A stretch of 64,000 bases of DNA from Ohtaekwangia sp035628875. Lineage in GTDB: Bacteria; Bacteroidota; Bacteroidia; Cytophagales; Cyclobacteriaceae. Where the stretch lies: NCBI GenBank assembly GCA_035628875.1, contig DASPIZ010000130.1, positions 14,351-78,350 of the forward strand, read 5' to 3'. A program made the position numbers and the translations under genes. Position 1 is the first letter of the stretch. Each line of letters opens with the position of its first letter. Below are positions 7,937 through 16,983 of the stretch, piece after piece. Under the pieces are notes generated by a model. It made no database searches. It was not told the origin of the DNA and saw nothing but the letters and a program-made list of their open reading frames with translations.

Positions 7937-9310
7937 ATGCAGCAGAACAAACAAACAATCCATTTTATTGCCATTGGGGGTAGTGTCATGCACAACCTGG
8001 CCATTGCCCTTAAACAAGAAGGCCATACCATCAGCGGTTCAGATGATGAAATTTATGAACCGTCCCGCTCCATATTAAAACAACACGGCTTACTTCCCGA
8101 AAAAGAAGGATGGCATCCAGAAAAAATCACACCCTCGCTTGATGCGGTGATTCTGGGTATGCACGCAAAAAAAGATAATCCCGAGTTAATTAAAGCGCAA
8201 CAACTTGGCGTGCGGATTTTTTCCTTTCCGGAATTTATTTTTGAACATTCCAAAGATAAGCAACGCATTGTGATTGCTGGAAGTCACGGAAAAACAACCA
8301 TCACCGGCATTATTGTTCATGTATTAAATTACTGGAAACAAAATTTTGATTATGTAATCGGCGCACGGATTAAAGGCATTGAGAATACTGTTAAACTAAC
8401 CGATGCACCTTTTATTATTATTGAAGGTGATGAATACCTCTCCTCTCCGTTAGATCCTACGCCGAAGTTTTTGCGTTACCAGCATCACGTCGGATTGATC
8501 AGTGGTATTGCCTGGGATCATGCCAACGTATTCCCTTCTGAAGAGGAATATGTTAAGCAGTTTGACTTATTCGCCGATCAAACTCCAAAGGGCGGTATAC
8601 TGGTTTATTGCGAACAAGATTCCATGGCGCTAATGATTGGCAAAAAAGAACGTAGTGATGTGTTGGAAATCTCTTATAAGAGTCATGCACATGCGTCTGA
8701 TAATAACGGTCAATTTTTTCTCACCAACAACAAAGAGCGTTATCCGATAAAGATTTTTGGAAATCACAATTATCAGAACATCAGTGGCGCGAAAGAAGTC
8801 TTGAAAAAAATAGGCATTACAAATGATCAGTTCTATGAAGCGATTTCTTCATTCGAAGGTGCTGCTGGCCGTCTTCAAAGATTAAAGGCAAATGAGTTTT
8901 CCGTTTTTTATAAAGACTTCGCTCATGCGCCTTCGAAAGTGAGGGCCACGGTGAAAGCCGTAAAAGAAATCTATCCTTCACGTGACCTGGTAGCCTGTGT
9001 TGAGCTACATACTTACAGTAGTTTAAACAAAAAATTTATTCCACAGTACAAAGACAGCATGAAATCCGCACAACTTCCAATTGTGTATTTCAACGCAGAG
9101 AAAATGAAAGCGAGGAACCTGGAACCGCTCACGGAATCAGACATCAAATCAGCTTTTTCGAATCCATCACTGCAGGTGTTTCAGGACCCCGGCAAACTGG
9201 AAGATTTTCTTCTGAAACAACAATGGAAGAACAAGAACCTCCTGATGATGAGCAGTGGAAATTTCGGTGGAATTAACGTGGTGGACCTTGCAGATAGAAT
9301 TATCACCTAA
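7937..9310 (+). CDS. mpl: UDP-N-acetylmuramate:L-alanyl-gamma-D-glutamyl-meso-diaminopimelate ligase
   Basis: Cytoplasmic Mur-ligase-family enzyme of peptidoglycan recycling; it joins the recovered tripeptide to UDP-MurNAc using ATP. It opens IHFIAIGGSVMHNLAIAL (the Mpl/MurC-type Rossmann start), has the Mur ligase P-loop GSHGKTT at residues 115-121, the central motif IIIEGDEYLSSPLDPTPKF and HHVGLISGIAWDHANVFP, and the C-terminal FEGAAGRLQRL plus DFAHAPSKVRATV. The phrase DPTPKF and the lack of a separate MurC-like N-terminus separate Mpl from MurC. Length 457 aa is normal. Next gene 120 bp downstream on the same strand. Confidence 0.93.
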   Translation: MQQNKQTIHFIAIGGSVMHNLAIALKQEGHTISGSDDEIYEPSRSILKQHGLLPEKEGWHPEKITPSLDAVILGMHAKKDNPELIKAQQLGVRIFSFPEFIFEHSKDKQRIVIAGSHGKTTITGIIVHVLNYWKQNFDYVIGARIKGIENTVKLTDAPFIIIEGDEYLSSPLDPTPKFLRYQHHVGLISGIAWDHANVFPSEEEYVKQFDLFADQTPKGGILVYCEQDSMALMIGKKERSDVLEISYKSHAHASDNNGQFFLTNNKERYPIKIFGNHNYQNISGAKEVLKKIGITNDQFYEAISSFEGAAGRLQRLKANEFSVFYKDFAHAPSKVRATVKAVKEIYPSRDLVACVELHTYSSLNKKFIPQYKDSMKSAQLPIVYFNAEKMKARNLEPLTESDIKSAFSNPSLQVFQDPGKLEDFLLKQQWKNKNLLMMSSGNFGGINVVDLADRIIT

Positions 9311-9430
9311 TTTGTACTGCATAATCTGTAATTATTATTGCTTCATCATGTGTTGTAATAAAACAGCACACTAAATCACTTCAATATTAACTGAGCAGGA
9401 GTTCCTGTACAGCACATTACCTTTAGCATT

Positions 9431-10234
9431 ATGAAACTTAATTTGCGTAATCCCCTTTGCATTTTTGATATCGAAACAACCGGAATCAATGTTACGCAGG
9501 ACCGGATCATTGAAATTGCGATCATCAAGTTAATGCCCAATGGCGAAATGCTTCGCAAATCCAACGTCCTTAATCCAACCATACCCATACCCGCTGAATC
9601 AACAGTGTTCCATGGATTAACCGATGCCGATGTAAAGGATAAACCAACCTTTAAAGAAGTGGCAAAAGAATACGCGCGTTTTTTAGAAGGTGCCGATCTC
9701 GCGGGTTTCGCGGTATTAAAACTTGACATACCTATGCTTGTCGAGGAATTTATCCGCGCCGGTGTAGACTTTGATTACAGCAAGAAAAAAATTATCGACG
9801 CACAGAAAATTTTTCACCTGATGGAGAAACGAACACTTGGGGCGGCTTACAAATTTTATCTTGACAAACCATTTACCAATTCGCATTCAGCAGAGTCAGA
9901 TACAGAGGCGACACTGGAAGTGCTCATGGCGCAAGTAGTACGCTACGATGGACAGCCGATCACCGACTTACAGGATCGTAAGATCGGAGAAGTAAAAAAT
10001 GACATGGAAGTTTTATCCAAACTTACCTGTTCTGATCTTGTAGACCTGGCGGGAAGAATGACACGCAATGGTAAAGGTGAAGAAGTTTTCAATTTTGGTA
10101 AACACAAAAACAAAGCCGTCACGCAAGTCTTCAAACAAGAACCAGCATATTACGATTGGATGATGAATGGTGATTTTCCGTTGGACACAAAGCGCAAGCT
10201 GACAGAGATTAAATTACGCGGGTTCAAAAAATAA
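9431..10234 (+). CDS. DnaQ-type DEDDh 3'-5' exonuclease with ExoX-like C-terminal domain
   Basis: Exonuclease domain at residues 8-165: Exo I motif FDIETTG (Asp13 and Glu15), Exo II around LAGFAVLKLDIPMLVEEF, and Exo III HSAESDTEAT supplying the catalytic His and Asp. In many relatives the Exo II segment reads GYN or GHN before the aspartate; here it is GFAVLKLD, a mild divergence. The C-terminal 60 residues (FNFGKHKNKAVTQVFKQEPAYYDWMMNGDFP) match the small domain found at the end of exodeoxyribonuclease X-type proteins. Probable cytoplasmic DNA repair or proofreading nuclease; too short and domain-poor to be PolC. A near-match -7 box (TACCTTTA) lies just before the ATG. Confidence 0.88.
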   Translation: MKLNLRNPLCIFDIETTGINVTQDRIIEIAIIKLMPNGEMLRKSNVLNPTIPIPAESTVFHGLTDADVKDKPTFKEVAKEYARFLEGADLAGFAVLKLDIPMLVEEFIRAGVDFDYSKKKIIDAQKIFHLMEKRTLGAAYKFYLDKPFTNSHSAESDTEATLEVLMAQVVRYDGQPITDLQDRKIGEVKNDMEVLSKLTCSDLVDLAGRMTRNGKGEEVFNFGKHKNKAVTQVFKQEPAYYDWMMNGDFPLDTKRKLTEIKLRGFKK

Positions 10235-10393
10235 TTCATTGATCATTTCGGGAAATACCCGGAGTAAACCAATTAACAAATAAGAACCTCATCCTGTGAA
10301 AGTATCGTGAGTATAGTATTGATTGCGATAACGATGAATGTTTATATCGTACCTGACGGCACTTGGTTTAATTCACTCAGACGTTCTACCGAC

Positions 10394-11086
10394 ATTGCGT
10401 GCCTGACGACACTGAATCCGTCAAGCTAAAATAAAAATTTTCATTTGATTGATTGGCAAGGACGGTTGGGCTAAAGCCCCAAGAACTAATTTCATTGAAC
10501 TCCACGAGTTGGAAACTTGTGGCAATTGAAATAGGTACTGAATATGATGAAAACTCATTTTTCGATCAGCGAATACTCACAATCCCGGTGTGACGATATT
10601 AGTAGAAAAACATTGATAAATTCAAACCTGATCCCGTGAGGGATTAAATAAAATCATTCGTAATCATTCACACAGAAATCCAAGCGAAACGATCTTAAAC
10701 ATGAAGTTCTCGATATTGCGTACCTGACAGTACTGAATCCGTCAGGCTAAGAGAGAAGTATTCATTTGATGGTTGGTGGGAAGGCGTTGGGCTAAAGCCC
10801 ATGTGCTACTTGCATTGAACTCCACGAGTTGAAACTCCTGGCAATTGAAATCTCATCCAAAAAAAATCATTTTTTTATTACTTCCTCTTTGTTAAAAAGC
10901 GTGGCAATTGAAATGTGTACTGAATATGAAAACTGATTTTTCGATCAGCAAACAATCACAGTCCCGGTGGGACGATATATTGGTAAAAAAACATTAATAA
11001 GTTTAAACCTAATCCCGTGAGGGATTAAATAAAATCATTCGTAATCATCACCAGGCATCCAAGCGAAATGATCTCAAAACATAAAG
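10394..11086. repeat. Duplicated multi-hairpin cassette (313 and 372 bp) in the gap 10235-11129
   Basis: Copy A 10394-10706 and copy B 10715-11086 are direct repeats in the same order. Each contains a string of short inverted repeats: GGGCTAAAGCCC, AACTCCACGAGTT, a CCCGGTGGGAC-type stem (clean in B), and AATCCCGTGAGGGATT, plus the shared phrases CTGAATCCGTCA and AAATAAAATCATTCGTAATC. Copy B has about 59 extra nt (about 10850-10907) that duplicate GTGGCAATTGAAAT. A fragment of a third copy (ATCGTACCTGACGGCACT) lies near 10347-10364. No ORF spans the gap of 895 bp; nothing else was recognised in it. Confidence 0.85.
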
Positions 11087-11129
11087 CGCAGAACTAAAAC
11101 AATTATCCTGAACTTTATGTAATCAAACA

Positions 11130-11924
11130 CTATTTTTTGTATTTCATCGCTTCCGGTATCCAACCATTCAGGTCTTTGATGCGTGTATCATGCGAAGGGT
11201 GTGTTGATAAAAATTCAGGCGGTGCAGCGCCACCACCCTGGCCAGACATACGTTCCCAAAACTGAGGTGCCGCATTCGGATCATAACCTGCCATGGCCAT
11301 AAAGATTAATCCCATTCTGTCTGCTTCGGATTCATGCTCGCGACTAAACTTCAACATACCAATACCGGCACCTGCACCCACCGCTTGCATAAGTAAGTCA
11401 GTACCAGCGCCTGGGTTTTGGCCCAATACAGCACTCAATGTACCGAGACCGTATTGTGCCAGCATTTGCTGACTCATGCGTTCACGACCATGGTTTGCTA
11501 TGGCGTGGGCAACCTCATGGCCCATAACAACAGCAACACCAGTTTCATCTTTACAGATCGGCATGATACCGGTATAAAAAGCTACTTTACCACCCGGCAT
11601 ACACCAGGCATTTACCATCTTCGGATCGTCGATCAAATTAAATTCCCAGGCAAATCCATCTAATTCTGATGATAACTTTTTCTTCGCCATAAACTCCTCC
11701 ACTGCCTTTTGAATTTTTACACCAACACGCTTCACCATTTGTGTCTGTGCCTGGTCTTTAGACAGCGGCCCCTTCTTAATAACTTCTTCATATTGCTGGT
11801 TGGCCATCGGTATAATTTCAGCATTAGATACGAGGCTTAATTGCTTTCGTCCGGTTACAGCAACCGATGCACATGCATAGATCACAAAACCAAGTAAAGA
11901 GAAAATAGATATTTTCTTTATCAT
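11130..11924 (-). CDS. M48-family zinc metalloprotease, lipoprotein
   Basis: Exported lipoprotein protease (264 aa) of the LoiP/YcaL/BepA-like M48 group that acts in envelope quality control. The signal peptide ends at a lipobox with Cys18. The zinc site is HEVAH (His136, Glu137, His140) with the third ligand Glu200 in ESEADRMG, and the substrate-groove motif WCMPGGKVAFYTGI precedes it. The phrase TGRKQLSLVS near the N-terminus and STHPSHDTRI near the end are characteristic of the subgroup. No TPR domain follows, unlike BepA. Monocistronic and divergent from the FAH-family gene, with its own -7 box. Confidence 0.93.
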   Translation of the reverse strand: MIKKISIFSLLGFVIYACASVAVTGRKQLSLVSNAEIIPMANQQYEEVIKKGPLSKDQAQTQMVKRVGVKIQKAVEEFMAKKKLSSELDGFAWEFNLIDDPKMVNAWCMPGGKVAFYTGIMPICKDETGVAVVMGHEVAHAIANHGRERMSQQMLAQYGLGTLSAVLGQNPGAGTDLLMQAVGAGAGIGMLKFSREHESEADRMGLIFMAMAGYDPNAAPQFWERMSGQGGGAAPPEFLSTHPSHDTRIKDLNGWIPEAMKYKK

Positions 11925-11941
11925 ACGACTTATTTTTTGTT

Positions 11942-11949
11942 CAAAAATA
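11942..11949 (-). promoter_or_regulatory. Candidate -7 box (TATTTTTG) for the M48 protease gene
   Basis: Exact TAnnTTTG match on the minus strand, 17 nt before the ATG at 11924. No clear -33 TTTG at the expected spacing. Confidence 0.45.
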
Positions 11950-11972
11950 CAAATCCCACCGTTGTTTGTTTA

Positions 11973-11980
11973 TAACTTTG
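11973..11980 (+). promoter_or_regulatory. Candidate -7 box (TAACTTTG) for the FAH-family gene
   Basis: Exact TAnnTTTG match on the plus strand, 49 nt before the ATG at 12030; together with the opposite box at 11942-11949 it makes a compact divergent promoter region. Confidence 0.45.
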
Positions 11981-12029
11981 AATAAGATTATCCAAATATT
12001 ATTCCAACCACAGATCTCTTTAGTATCAT

Positions 12030-12644
12030 ATGAGAATTTTTGCAATAGGACGAAATTATGCTGAACATATTCAGGAGTTAAATAACGAACGACCTGATGA
12101 GCCTGTTATCTTTACAAAACCAGATACAGCGTTAATTCGCAATAATGCTGCTTTTTATTATCCTGATTTTTCAAGCGACATTCACTACGAGGGCGAGCTT
12201 GTGTTAAGAATCTGTAAAGAAGGAAAAAATATCCAGGAAAAATTTGCATCAAAATACTACGACAGCATTGGCATCGGAATTGATTTTACAGCGAGGGACC
12301 TTCAGCAAAAAGCCAAGGAGAAAGGATTACCCTGGGATATTGCAAAGGGTTTCAATGGATCAGCACCGGTGTCAGATAAATTCATTCCCTTAACAGAAAT
12401 AAAGGAACCGAAGAATATAAACTTCAGTTTAAAGGTGGACGGTCAGATTAAACAGCAGGGAAACACCAGTATGATGTTGTTTAATTTTGATTATATTATT
12501 TCATACCTGTCAAGATTTTTTACCCTGCGTCCAGGTGACTTTATTTTTACGGGCACCCCTAAGGGAGTTGGCCCTGTGAAGGTTGGTAATGTGTTAACTG
12601 CTTATATTGAAGATGAGAAATTACTTGAAGTTGAAATTAGGTAG
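12030..12644 (+). CDS. Fumarylacetoacetate hydrolase (FAH) family enzyme
   Basis: A 204-aa protein made of the FAH catalytic fold alone, as in FAHD1/acylpyruvase and 2-keto-4-pentenoate hydratase-type enzymes. Visible family elements are GRNYAEHIQELN at the N-terminus, the metal-binding HYEGELVLRI (two acidic ligands), GIGIDFTARDLQ with the third acidic ligand, the lysine loop GLPWDIAKGFNGSAPV, and the closing RPGDFIFTGTPKGVGPVKVGN. The likely reaction is hydrolysis or decarboxylation of a small oxo-acid (for example oxaloacetate or acylpyruvate); substrate is inference. Its last 32 nt overlap the start of the M23 peptidase gene, so the pair is co-transcribed although the functions look unrelated. 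Confidence 0.9.
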   Translation: MRIFAIGRNYAEHIQELNNERPDEPVIFTKPDTALIRNNAAFYYPDFSSDIHYEGELVLRICKEGKNIQEKFASKYYDSIGIGIDFTARDLQQKAKEKGLPWDIAKGFNGSAPVSDKFIPLTEIKEPKNINFSLKVDGQIKQQGNTSMMLFNFDYIISYLSRFFTLRPGDFIFTGTPKGVGPVKVGNVLTAYIEDEKLLEVEIR

Positions 12645-14556
12645 CATTGTAACGCTGTACTTTGCGCTTACACCATTTTTTGTTTGCGCCCAATTCAGCA
12701 AGCCCGATGTTAAGTTTATAGCCGAAGAAGAATGGATCTATCCCGTTTATCCTGGTAAACCGGGTTCGCTTGCTGGTACAATGGGTGAACTGCGCAGCAC
12801 ACATTTTCATTCTGGTATTGACATCCGTACAAATAATACGATCGGCTATCCGGTAGTGGCTTCGAAAAGTGGCTATATTTCGCGGGTCACATCCAGCCCC
12901 TCAGGATACGGAAATATCATTTACATCACGCACCCGGACAAGCATACAACATTATACGCCCACCTCGATAAATTTAATGGCGCTTTAGGCGAGTATATTT
13001 TAAATGAGCAATACAATCAACGATCAAGCGCCATTGATCTGTACTTTGAACCGGATCAGTTTAAGGTTAAACAAGGTGACACCATCGCGTTGAGCGGCAA
13101 TTCCGGATCGTCCGGTGGACCACACGTGCATTTTGATATCCGGGATCCACAAAACATTGCACTTGATCCGCTGAAGGTGGCGAATTTCCCGGAAGTACCA
13201 GATCGCCTCGCTCCTGCTGCTGAAAAGCTTGCCTTGAGAACGTTGGATATCAATTCGCGTATCAATGATCGTTTCGGTCGTTTCGAATTTCATGCGGCGA
13301 ACAAAGGCGGAAATCGTTACGCTATCGCCAGTCCTATTCTCGCTTCCGGCTTGATCGGGATTGAAGTAATTGCGAAAGACCGGCTTGCGCCTGGAAGTCC
13401 TTTCTATGGCGCGGTAAATTACATCGATGTGCATGTAGACAGCCAGTTGGTTTTCAGCCAGGCAATAGACAAAGTGGATATTACCGAAACGCGTTCTATC
13501 CTAACGCTGATGGACTTTAAAACCATGCGCAACAATGGAAATCGCTTTTATAAACTTTACATCGATGACGGCAACAACCTGAAGTTTTATAAAGATTCCC
13601 CCGGGAACGGAAAAATTCGTATTGACAATAAAAAAGAATCGCTTATAGAAATCACCATGCGCGACAGTTATGGAAATAAAAGCATGGTTTCCTTCCACGT
13701 CAAACCTACACCTGTGATCAAAGATGTCCGTACACTTGAAGCGATGAAGACACCATTCTACGCTGACATCAGCGAAAATACTTATGAACTGAACGTTAAA
13801 TCCTGTGGAGATAGTATCCGAGCTGCAAGGATGTATGTACAAGGGAAATTTGTGGATATCGAACCGGATTACGCCAATATCAATCGCGAGGTTTACCTGA
13901 TCGATCTCAGAAAAAATATTCCAGATTCCATCGTGGTTTGTGGCAACAGTATTTATCCCAGGTTAAAACAATCGATACCTTCAGGCACAACGTATAAGTA
14001 TTATAGCGACATGATAGAGGTTGAGTTCCCGGAAGAAAGTTTATACGATACTTTGTATCTTCATACAGACTACAACCAGTTGAAAAGTGGTACGGAAGTT
14101 TTTACTATAGGAACAAGAACAACGCCGCTCAACAAGTCTGTACGCATTTCGTTAAAGCCTCAGGTTAAATATGAAGTTAGTCCGACGTTGGGCGTTTACC
14201 GAACCATTGGCCGCAGCCATACTTACCTCGGTGGTGAATGGATCAACGGTAAAGTGCATTTTTACAGCCGCGAATTTGGAGATTTTACCATTCTGGAAGA
14301 TCGTGAAGATCCTTCTATTCGTGTGATCAATGCAGATCGTATTGGCGCAAGATTCAAGATCAAAGATAATTTATCTGGCATTGATAAATTCGAGGCCTCC
14401 ATCAACGGAGAATTCCTGCTCATGCATTACGATGCGAAAACAGCAACAATCTGGTCCGAACAACGAAATAAAAAAATTCCGCTTAAAGGAAAGTTTGAAC
14501 TTACGGTAACAGATAACGCCGGAAATAAAAGTACATTTACTAAAACGATTCCTTAA
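12613..14556 (+). CDS. Exported M23 (LytM-type) metallopeptidase with long C-terminal region
   Basis: Secreted or periplasmic peptidoglycan endopeptidase-like protein of 647 aa. Signal peptide MRNYLKLKLG...FFVCA cleaved before Gln. The M23 domain occupies about 45-185 with zinc ligands in HFHSGIDI (His66, Asp70) and HVHFDI (His171, His173), so the active site looks intact. The remaining 460 residues are beta-rich with two Ig-like or lamin-tail-like stretches, for example SLIEITMRDSYGNKSMVSFHVK and the closing LSGIDKFEASINGEFL...DNAGNKSTF, an arrangement typical of large Bacteroidota M23 proteins. Start: ATG at 12613 gives a proper signal peptide; a TTG two codons earlier is possible. Its start overlaps the FAH-family gene by 32 nt, implying translational coupling. 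Confidence 0.92.
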   Translation: MRNYLKLKLGSIVTLYFALTPFFVCAQFSKPDVKFIAEEEWIYPVYPGKPGSLAGTMGELRSTHFHSGIDIRTNNTIGYPVVASKSGYISRVTSSPSGYGNIIYITHPDKHTTLYAHLDKFNGALGEYILNEQYNQRSSAIDLYFEPDQFKVKQGDTIALSGNSGSSGGPHVHFDIRDPQNIALDPLKVANFPEVPDRLAPAAEKLALRTLDINSRINDRFGRFEFHAANKGGNRYAIASPILASGLIGIEVIAKDRLAPGSPFYGAVNYIDVHVDSQLVFSQAIDKVDITETRSILTLMDFKTMRNNGNRFYKLYIDDGNNLKFYKDSPGNGKIRIDNKKESLIEITMRDSYGNKSMVSFHVKPTPVIKDVRTLEAMKTPFYADISENTYELNVKSCGDSIRAARMYVQGKFVDIEPDYANINREVYLIDLRKNIPDSIVVCGNSIYPRLKQSIPSGTTYKYYSDMIEVEFPEESLYDTLYLHTDYNQLKSGTEVFTIGTRTTPLNKSVRISLKPQVKYEVSPTLGVYRTIGRSHTYLGGEWINGKVHFYSREFGDFTILEDREDPSIRVINADRIGARFKIKDNLSGIDKFEASINGEFLLMHYDAKTATIWSEQRNKKIPLKGKFELTVTDNAGNKSTFTKTIP

Positions 14557-14633
14557 TTTAACGGATGTCGTTTAGCCTACGTCATGAACATTTTCAGTTG
14601 GTGTTTGTAGACTAAAGTCTTTTCGCGTATACT

Positions 14634-14691
14634 TAATAGCCCCGGGCTTAAGCCCGGGGCTATTAATCAAAATAAAAAGGGCTTTAGCCCC
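14634..14691. repeat. Perfect 32-bp palindrome followed by a second GGGCT-type hairpin
   Basis: 14634-14665 is a perfect inverted repeat with no loop: TAATAGCCCCGGGCTT is followed exactly by its reverse complement. After 13 nt, GGGCTTTAGCCC (14679-14690) forms a smaller stem of the same GGGCT/AGCCC type seen in the duplicated cassette near 10.4-11.1 kb. The pair lies between the convergently unrelated, same-strand M23 and bcp genes (gap 14557-14802) and could end transcription, though there is no long T-tract. Confidence 0.85.
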
Positions 14692-14802
14692 GAGAATGAA
14701 CATAAGTTTAACAGTAAGCTTAAGGTGTAACGCTGTAATTCTCGAACAGGACAAGGTTTATTTGAACTACTGTGAATCAACATTGATTTCTTAATTATAA
14801 TT

Positions 14803-15255
14803 ATGGCACTTCAGGCTGGAGACAAAATACCGGATGTAACGATTAACGATCAGGATGGTACCCCGATCAACCTGCGTGACTTCAAGGGAAAAAAACTGGT
14901 TTTGTATTTTTATCCAAAGGACCAAACACCGGGATGTACGACGGAAGCATGTAACCTCCGCGACAACTATAAACTTCTCTTAAAACAAGGATACGAAGTA
15001 CTGGGCGTCAGTACCGACAGCGAAAAATCGCACAAGAAGTTTATTGAAAAGGAAAAACTTCCGTTTCGTCTGTTGGCCGACCCCGAAAAAAAACTACACG
15101 ATGCATTCGGAACCTGGGTTGAAAAATCGATGTACGGAAGAAAATTCATGGGTACAGCCCGCACAACTTTTATCATCAACGAAAAAGGAATTATTGAAGA
15201 AGTGATTGGTAAGGTAAACACGAAGGACCACGCGAATCAAATTTTAAAGCAGTAA
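14803..15255 (+). CDS. bcp: Thiol peroxidase Bcp/PrxQ
   Basis: Cytoplasmic peroxiredoxin that reduces hydrogen peroxide and organic hydroperoxides with thioredoxin as reductant. Residues 41-50 read QTPGCTTEAC: peroxidatic Cys45 and, five residues on, resolving Cys50, the atypical two-cysteine arrangement of the PrxQ group. The catalytic context YPKDQTPGCT and the conserved later Arg in GTARTTFIINEKG are present. Length 150 aa is standard. Stands alone between palindrome-bearing and plain spacers. Confidence 0.95.
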   Translation: MALQAGDKIPDVTINDQDGTPINLRDFKGKKLVLYFYPKDQTPGCTTEACNLRDNYKLLLKQGYEVLGVSTDSEKSHKKFIEKEKLPFRLLADPEKKLHDAFGTWVEKSMYGRKFMGTARTTFIINEKGIIEEVIGKVNTKDHANQILKQ

Positions 15256-15349
15256 ACACAAAAGGCACTCCCGATTAAAAGGCATGACAATTGTATTTCG
15301 TCTGTCACTAAAGCTTACCAATCGCCCAGACTGGAATTAATGTCTTGAT

Positions 15350-16258
15350 ATGCGAAAAATCCTTCATTTATTGCCTGGCATTTTACGATCAGGATATCAA
15401 AACCTCAAGCGGAACGACCCGTTAATCCTCGCATCTTCTACGGCGTTCTTTACAACTTTTTCGCTTTCACCGATCCTGGTAATTCTTGTAAATCTATTGA
15501 GCATCACTTTTGATAGCGATAACATTCCACAAAAATTGTTTGGTAAAATCCAGGCTACTTTCGGAAAAGAGACAACGCGACAAATCCAGAAAATTGTAGA
15601 TAATGTAAGTACCTATAACGACGATCCGGTTTTTACAATCGCAGGTTTTATCTTTCTGTTATTTGTAGCGACTACGTTATTGATGGTTGTCAAACAATCG
15701 ATTCACAATTTATGGTCCATCAAACGAAAACAACTAAACAGGTTCAGGTATAGTTTTGTTGAACGTGTTACAGGTATCGCGCTCCTCATTGTTATGGCCA
15801 TTTTATTTTTAGCATCGCTTCTCCTCGATGCTTCGGTTGCATTCCTTCGTGACCAGCTTCACACCCTTCTTCCATCTGTCGATGTTCCACTCATGCGTGC
15901 AATCAATATTACATTTTCGATCCTTATTGTGACCACCTGGTTCACGATACTTTATAAACTCCTCCCCGATGCACGCGTGCAATGGAGGGTCGCTTTTGCC
16001 GGCGGTTTGTTAACCGGAATTTTGTTCAATACTGGCAAGTGGGTTCTGGGAAAATTGTTATTGTTTAACAATCTGGCAAGTATATTCGGCACTTCTGCTT
16101 CATTCGCGCTCATCCTGTTGTTTATCTTTTATTCGGCACTGATCCTTTACTTTGGAGCCTCCTTCACATTTGCGTATGGCGATGCCGTTGATGCACCCAT
16201 TCTCCCCGGAAAAAACAGTGAACGTTTTGAAGTGAAATCTGTAACGGAAGGTGATTAA
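15350..16258 (+). CDS. YihY/BrkB-family inner-membrane protein
   Basis: Polytopic membrane protein (302 aa) with about six hydrophobic segments (roughly 28-50, 95-115, 140-165, 185-205, 215-240 and 250-280). The family pattern is clear: NLKRNDPLILASSTAFFTTFSLSPIL near the N-terminus, SIHNLWSIKRKQLNRFRYSFVER in the first cytoplasmic loop and YKLLPDARVQWRVAFAGGLLTGILF in the second half, then a final YFGASFTFAYGD segment. The function of this family is still unsettled despite the historical ribonuclease BN label. A 94-bp gap follows bcp on the same strand. Confidence 0.92.
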   Translation: MRKILHLLPGILRSGYQNLKRNDPLILASSTAFFTTFSLSPILVILVNLLSITFDSDNIPQKLFGKIQATFGKETTRQIQKIVDNVSTYNDDPVFTIAGFIFLLFVATTLLMVVKQSIHNLWSIKRKQLNRFRYSFVERVTGIALLIVMAILFLASLLLDASVAFLRDQLHTLLPSVDVPLMRAINITFSILIVTTWFTILYKLLPDARVQWRVAFAGGLLTGILFNTGKWVLGKLLLFNNLASIFGTSASFALILLFIFYSALILYFGASFTFAYGDAVDAPILPGKNSERFEVKSVTEGD

Positions 16259-16983
16259 CTGAAGCGACGAGAACTTGTTACACAAGGATACCAGAAGGTT
16301 TTCTCACAGAAATCACTGAAACCACGGAAGAATACACGGAATGATTCGCTTTCAAATATGATGGTAGTTCTTTGCGCCCTCCCCGTCTCTGCGGTGAAGA
16401 TTTGAAACACCTTCGGAGCAAAGAAAACAAGATTAAGCAACCACAAACTCGAAACTCGAAGCTATTTCCTTCCCTTCGTTACCGTCATCCTGATGCGCGC
16501 ATGTGCTTTGCACAAAGCATGCAGAAGGATCCCCCCGACCGAAGGAAAAAATGATTCGTTTGCAAAAATCAAAAAATCAATGTTCAACATTTTTAGCTTT
16601 AGCGAAATCGATCAAGCCTTTCGTAATCTCTGAAATTACTTCCCAACAAATTCGCGACTCGCAGCTCGTAATGCGCAGCTACTTTCTTCCTTTGATCTCC
16701 AAGAGATAGTGTTCACATTTCTTTGATTGTTCGGCTTGCTTGAAAAAAGAATTCAACCCTTCCGCCATCGCTACGCTCGGCATTTCCCTTAAAAGGAAAG
16801 GAGTGTTTTTCATTCTAAAGCGGGTACCACCTACAAGTATGCAGAAGGCCCCCGCTCAAAGAAACAATGCTTCATTCGCAAGATCAAATATCAAAGGTTC
16901 AAAGTTTAGTTTGACGAAAAAACCTAAGCTTATCGCAATATTCGGAATTTCAACCCAACAAGCTCGAAGCTCACAGCTATTCC
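16259..16983. repeat. Gene-free stretch with a CACGGAA-type repeat, a long hairpin and AGCTCGAA heptads
   Basis: 16303-16343 is a further copy of the CACAGAAATCACTGAA...CACGGAATGA block that occurs twice near 24.3-24.5 kb, followed as there by a CTTTGCG...CTCTGCGGT phrase (near 16372). 16487-16530 forms a bulged hairpin: outer ATCC/GGAT, inner GCATGTGCTTTG pairing with CAAAGCATGC. Short heptad runs lie at 16447-16462, 16657-16681 and 16962-16979 (ACTCGAA, ACTCGCA, GCTCGTA, GCTCGAA words). Small ORFs in this stretch show no protein-like features. Confidence 0.7.

Noticed and set aside
12607..12612. TTG two codons before the ATG as the start of the M23 peptidase gene
   Set aside because: The ATG at 12613 gives an equally good signal peptide and is the more usual start codon.
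14572..14754. A 60-codon minus-strand frame across the 32-bp palindrome
   Set aside because: It is produced by the palindrome and adjacent hairpin sequence and has no protein-like character.
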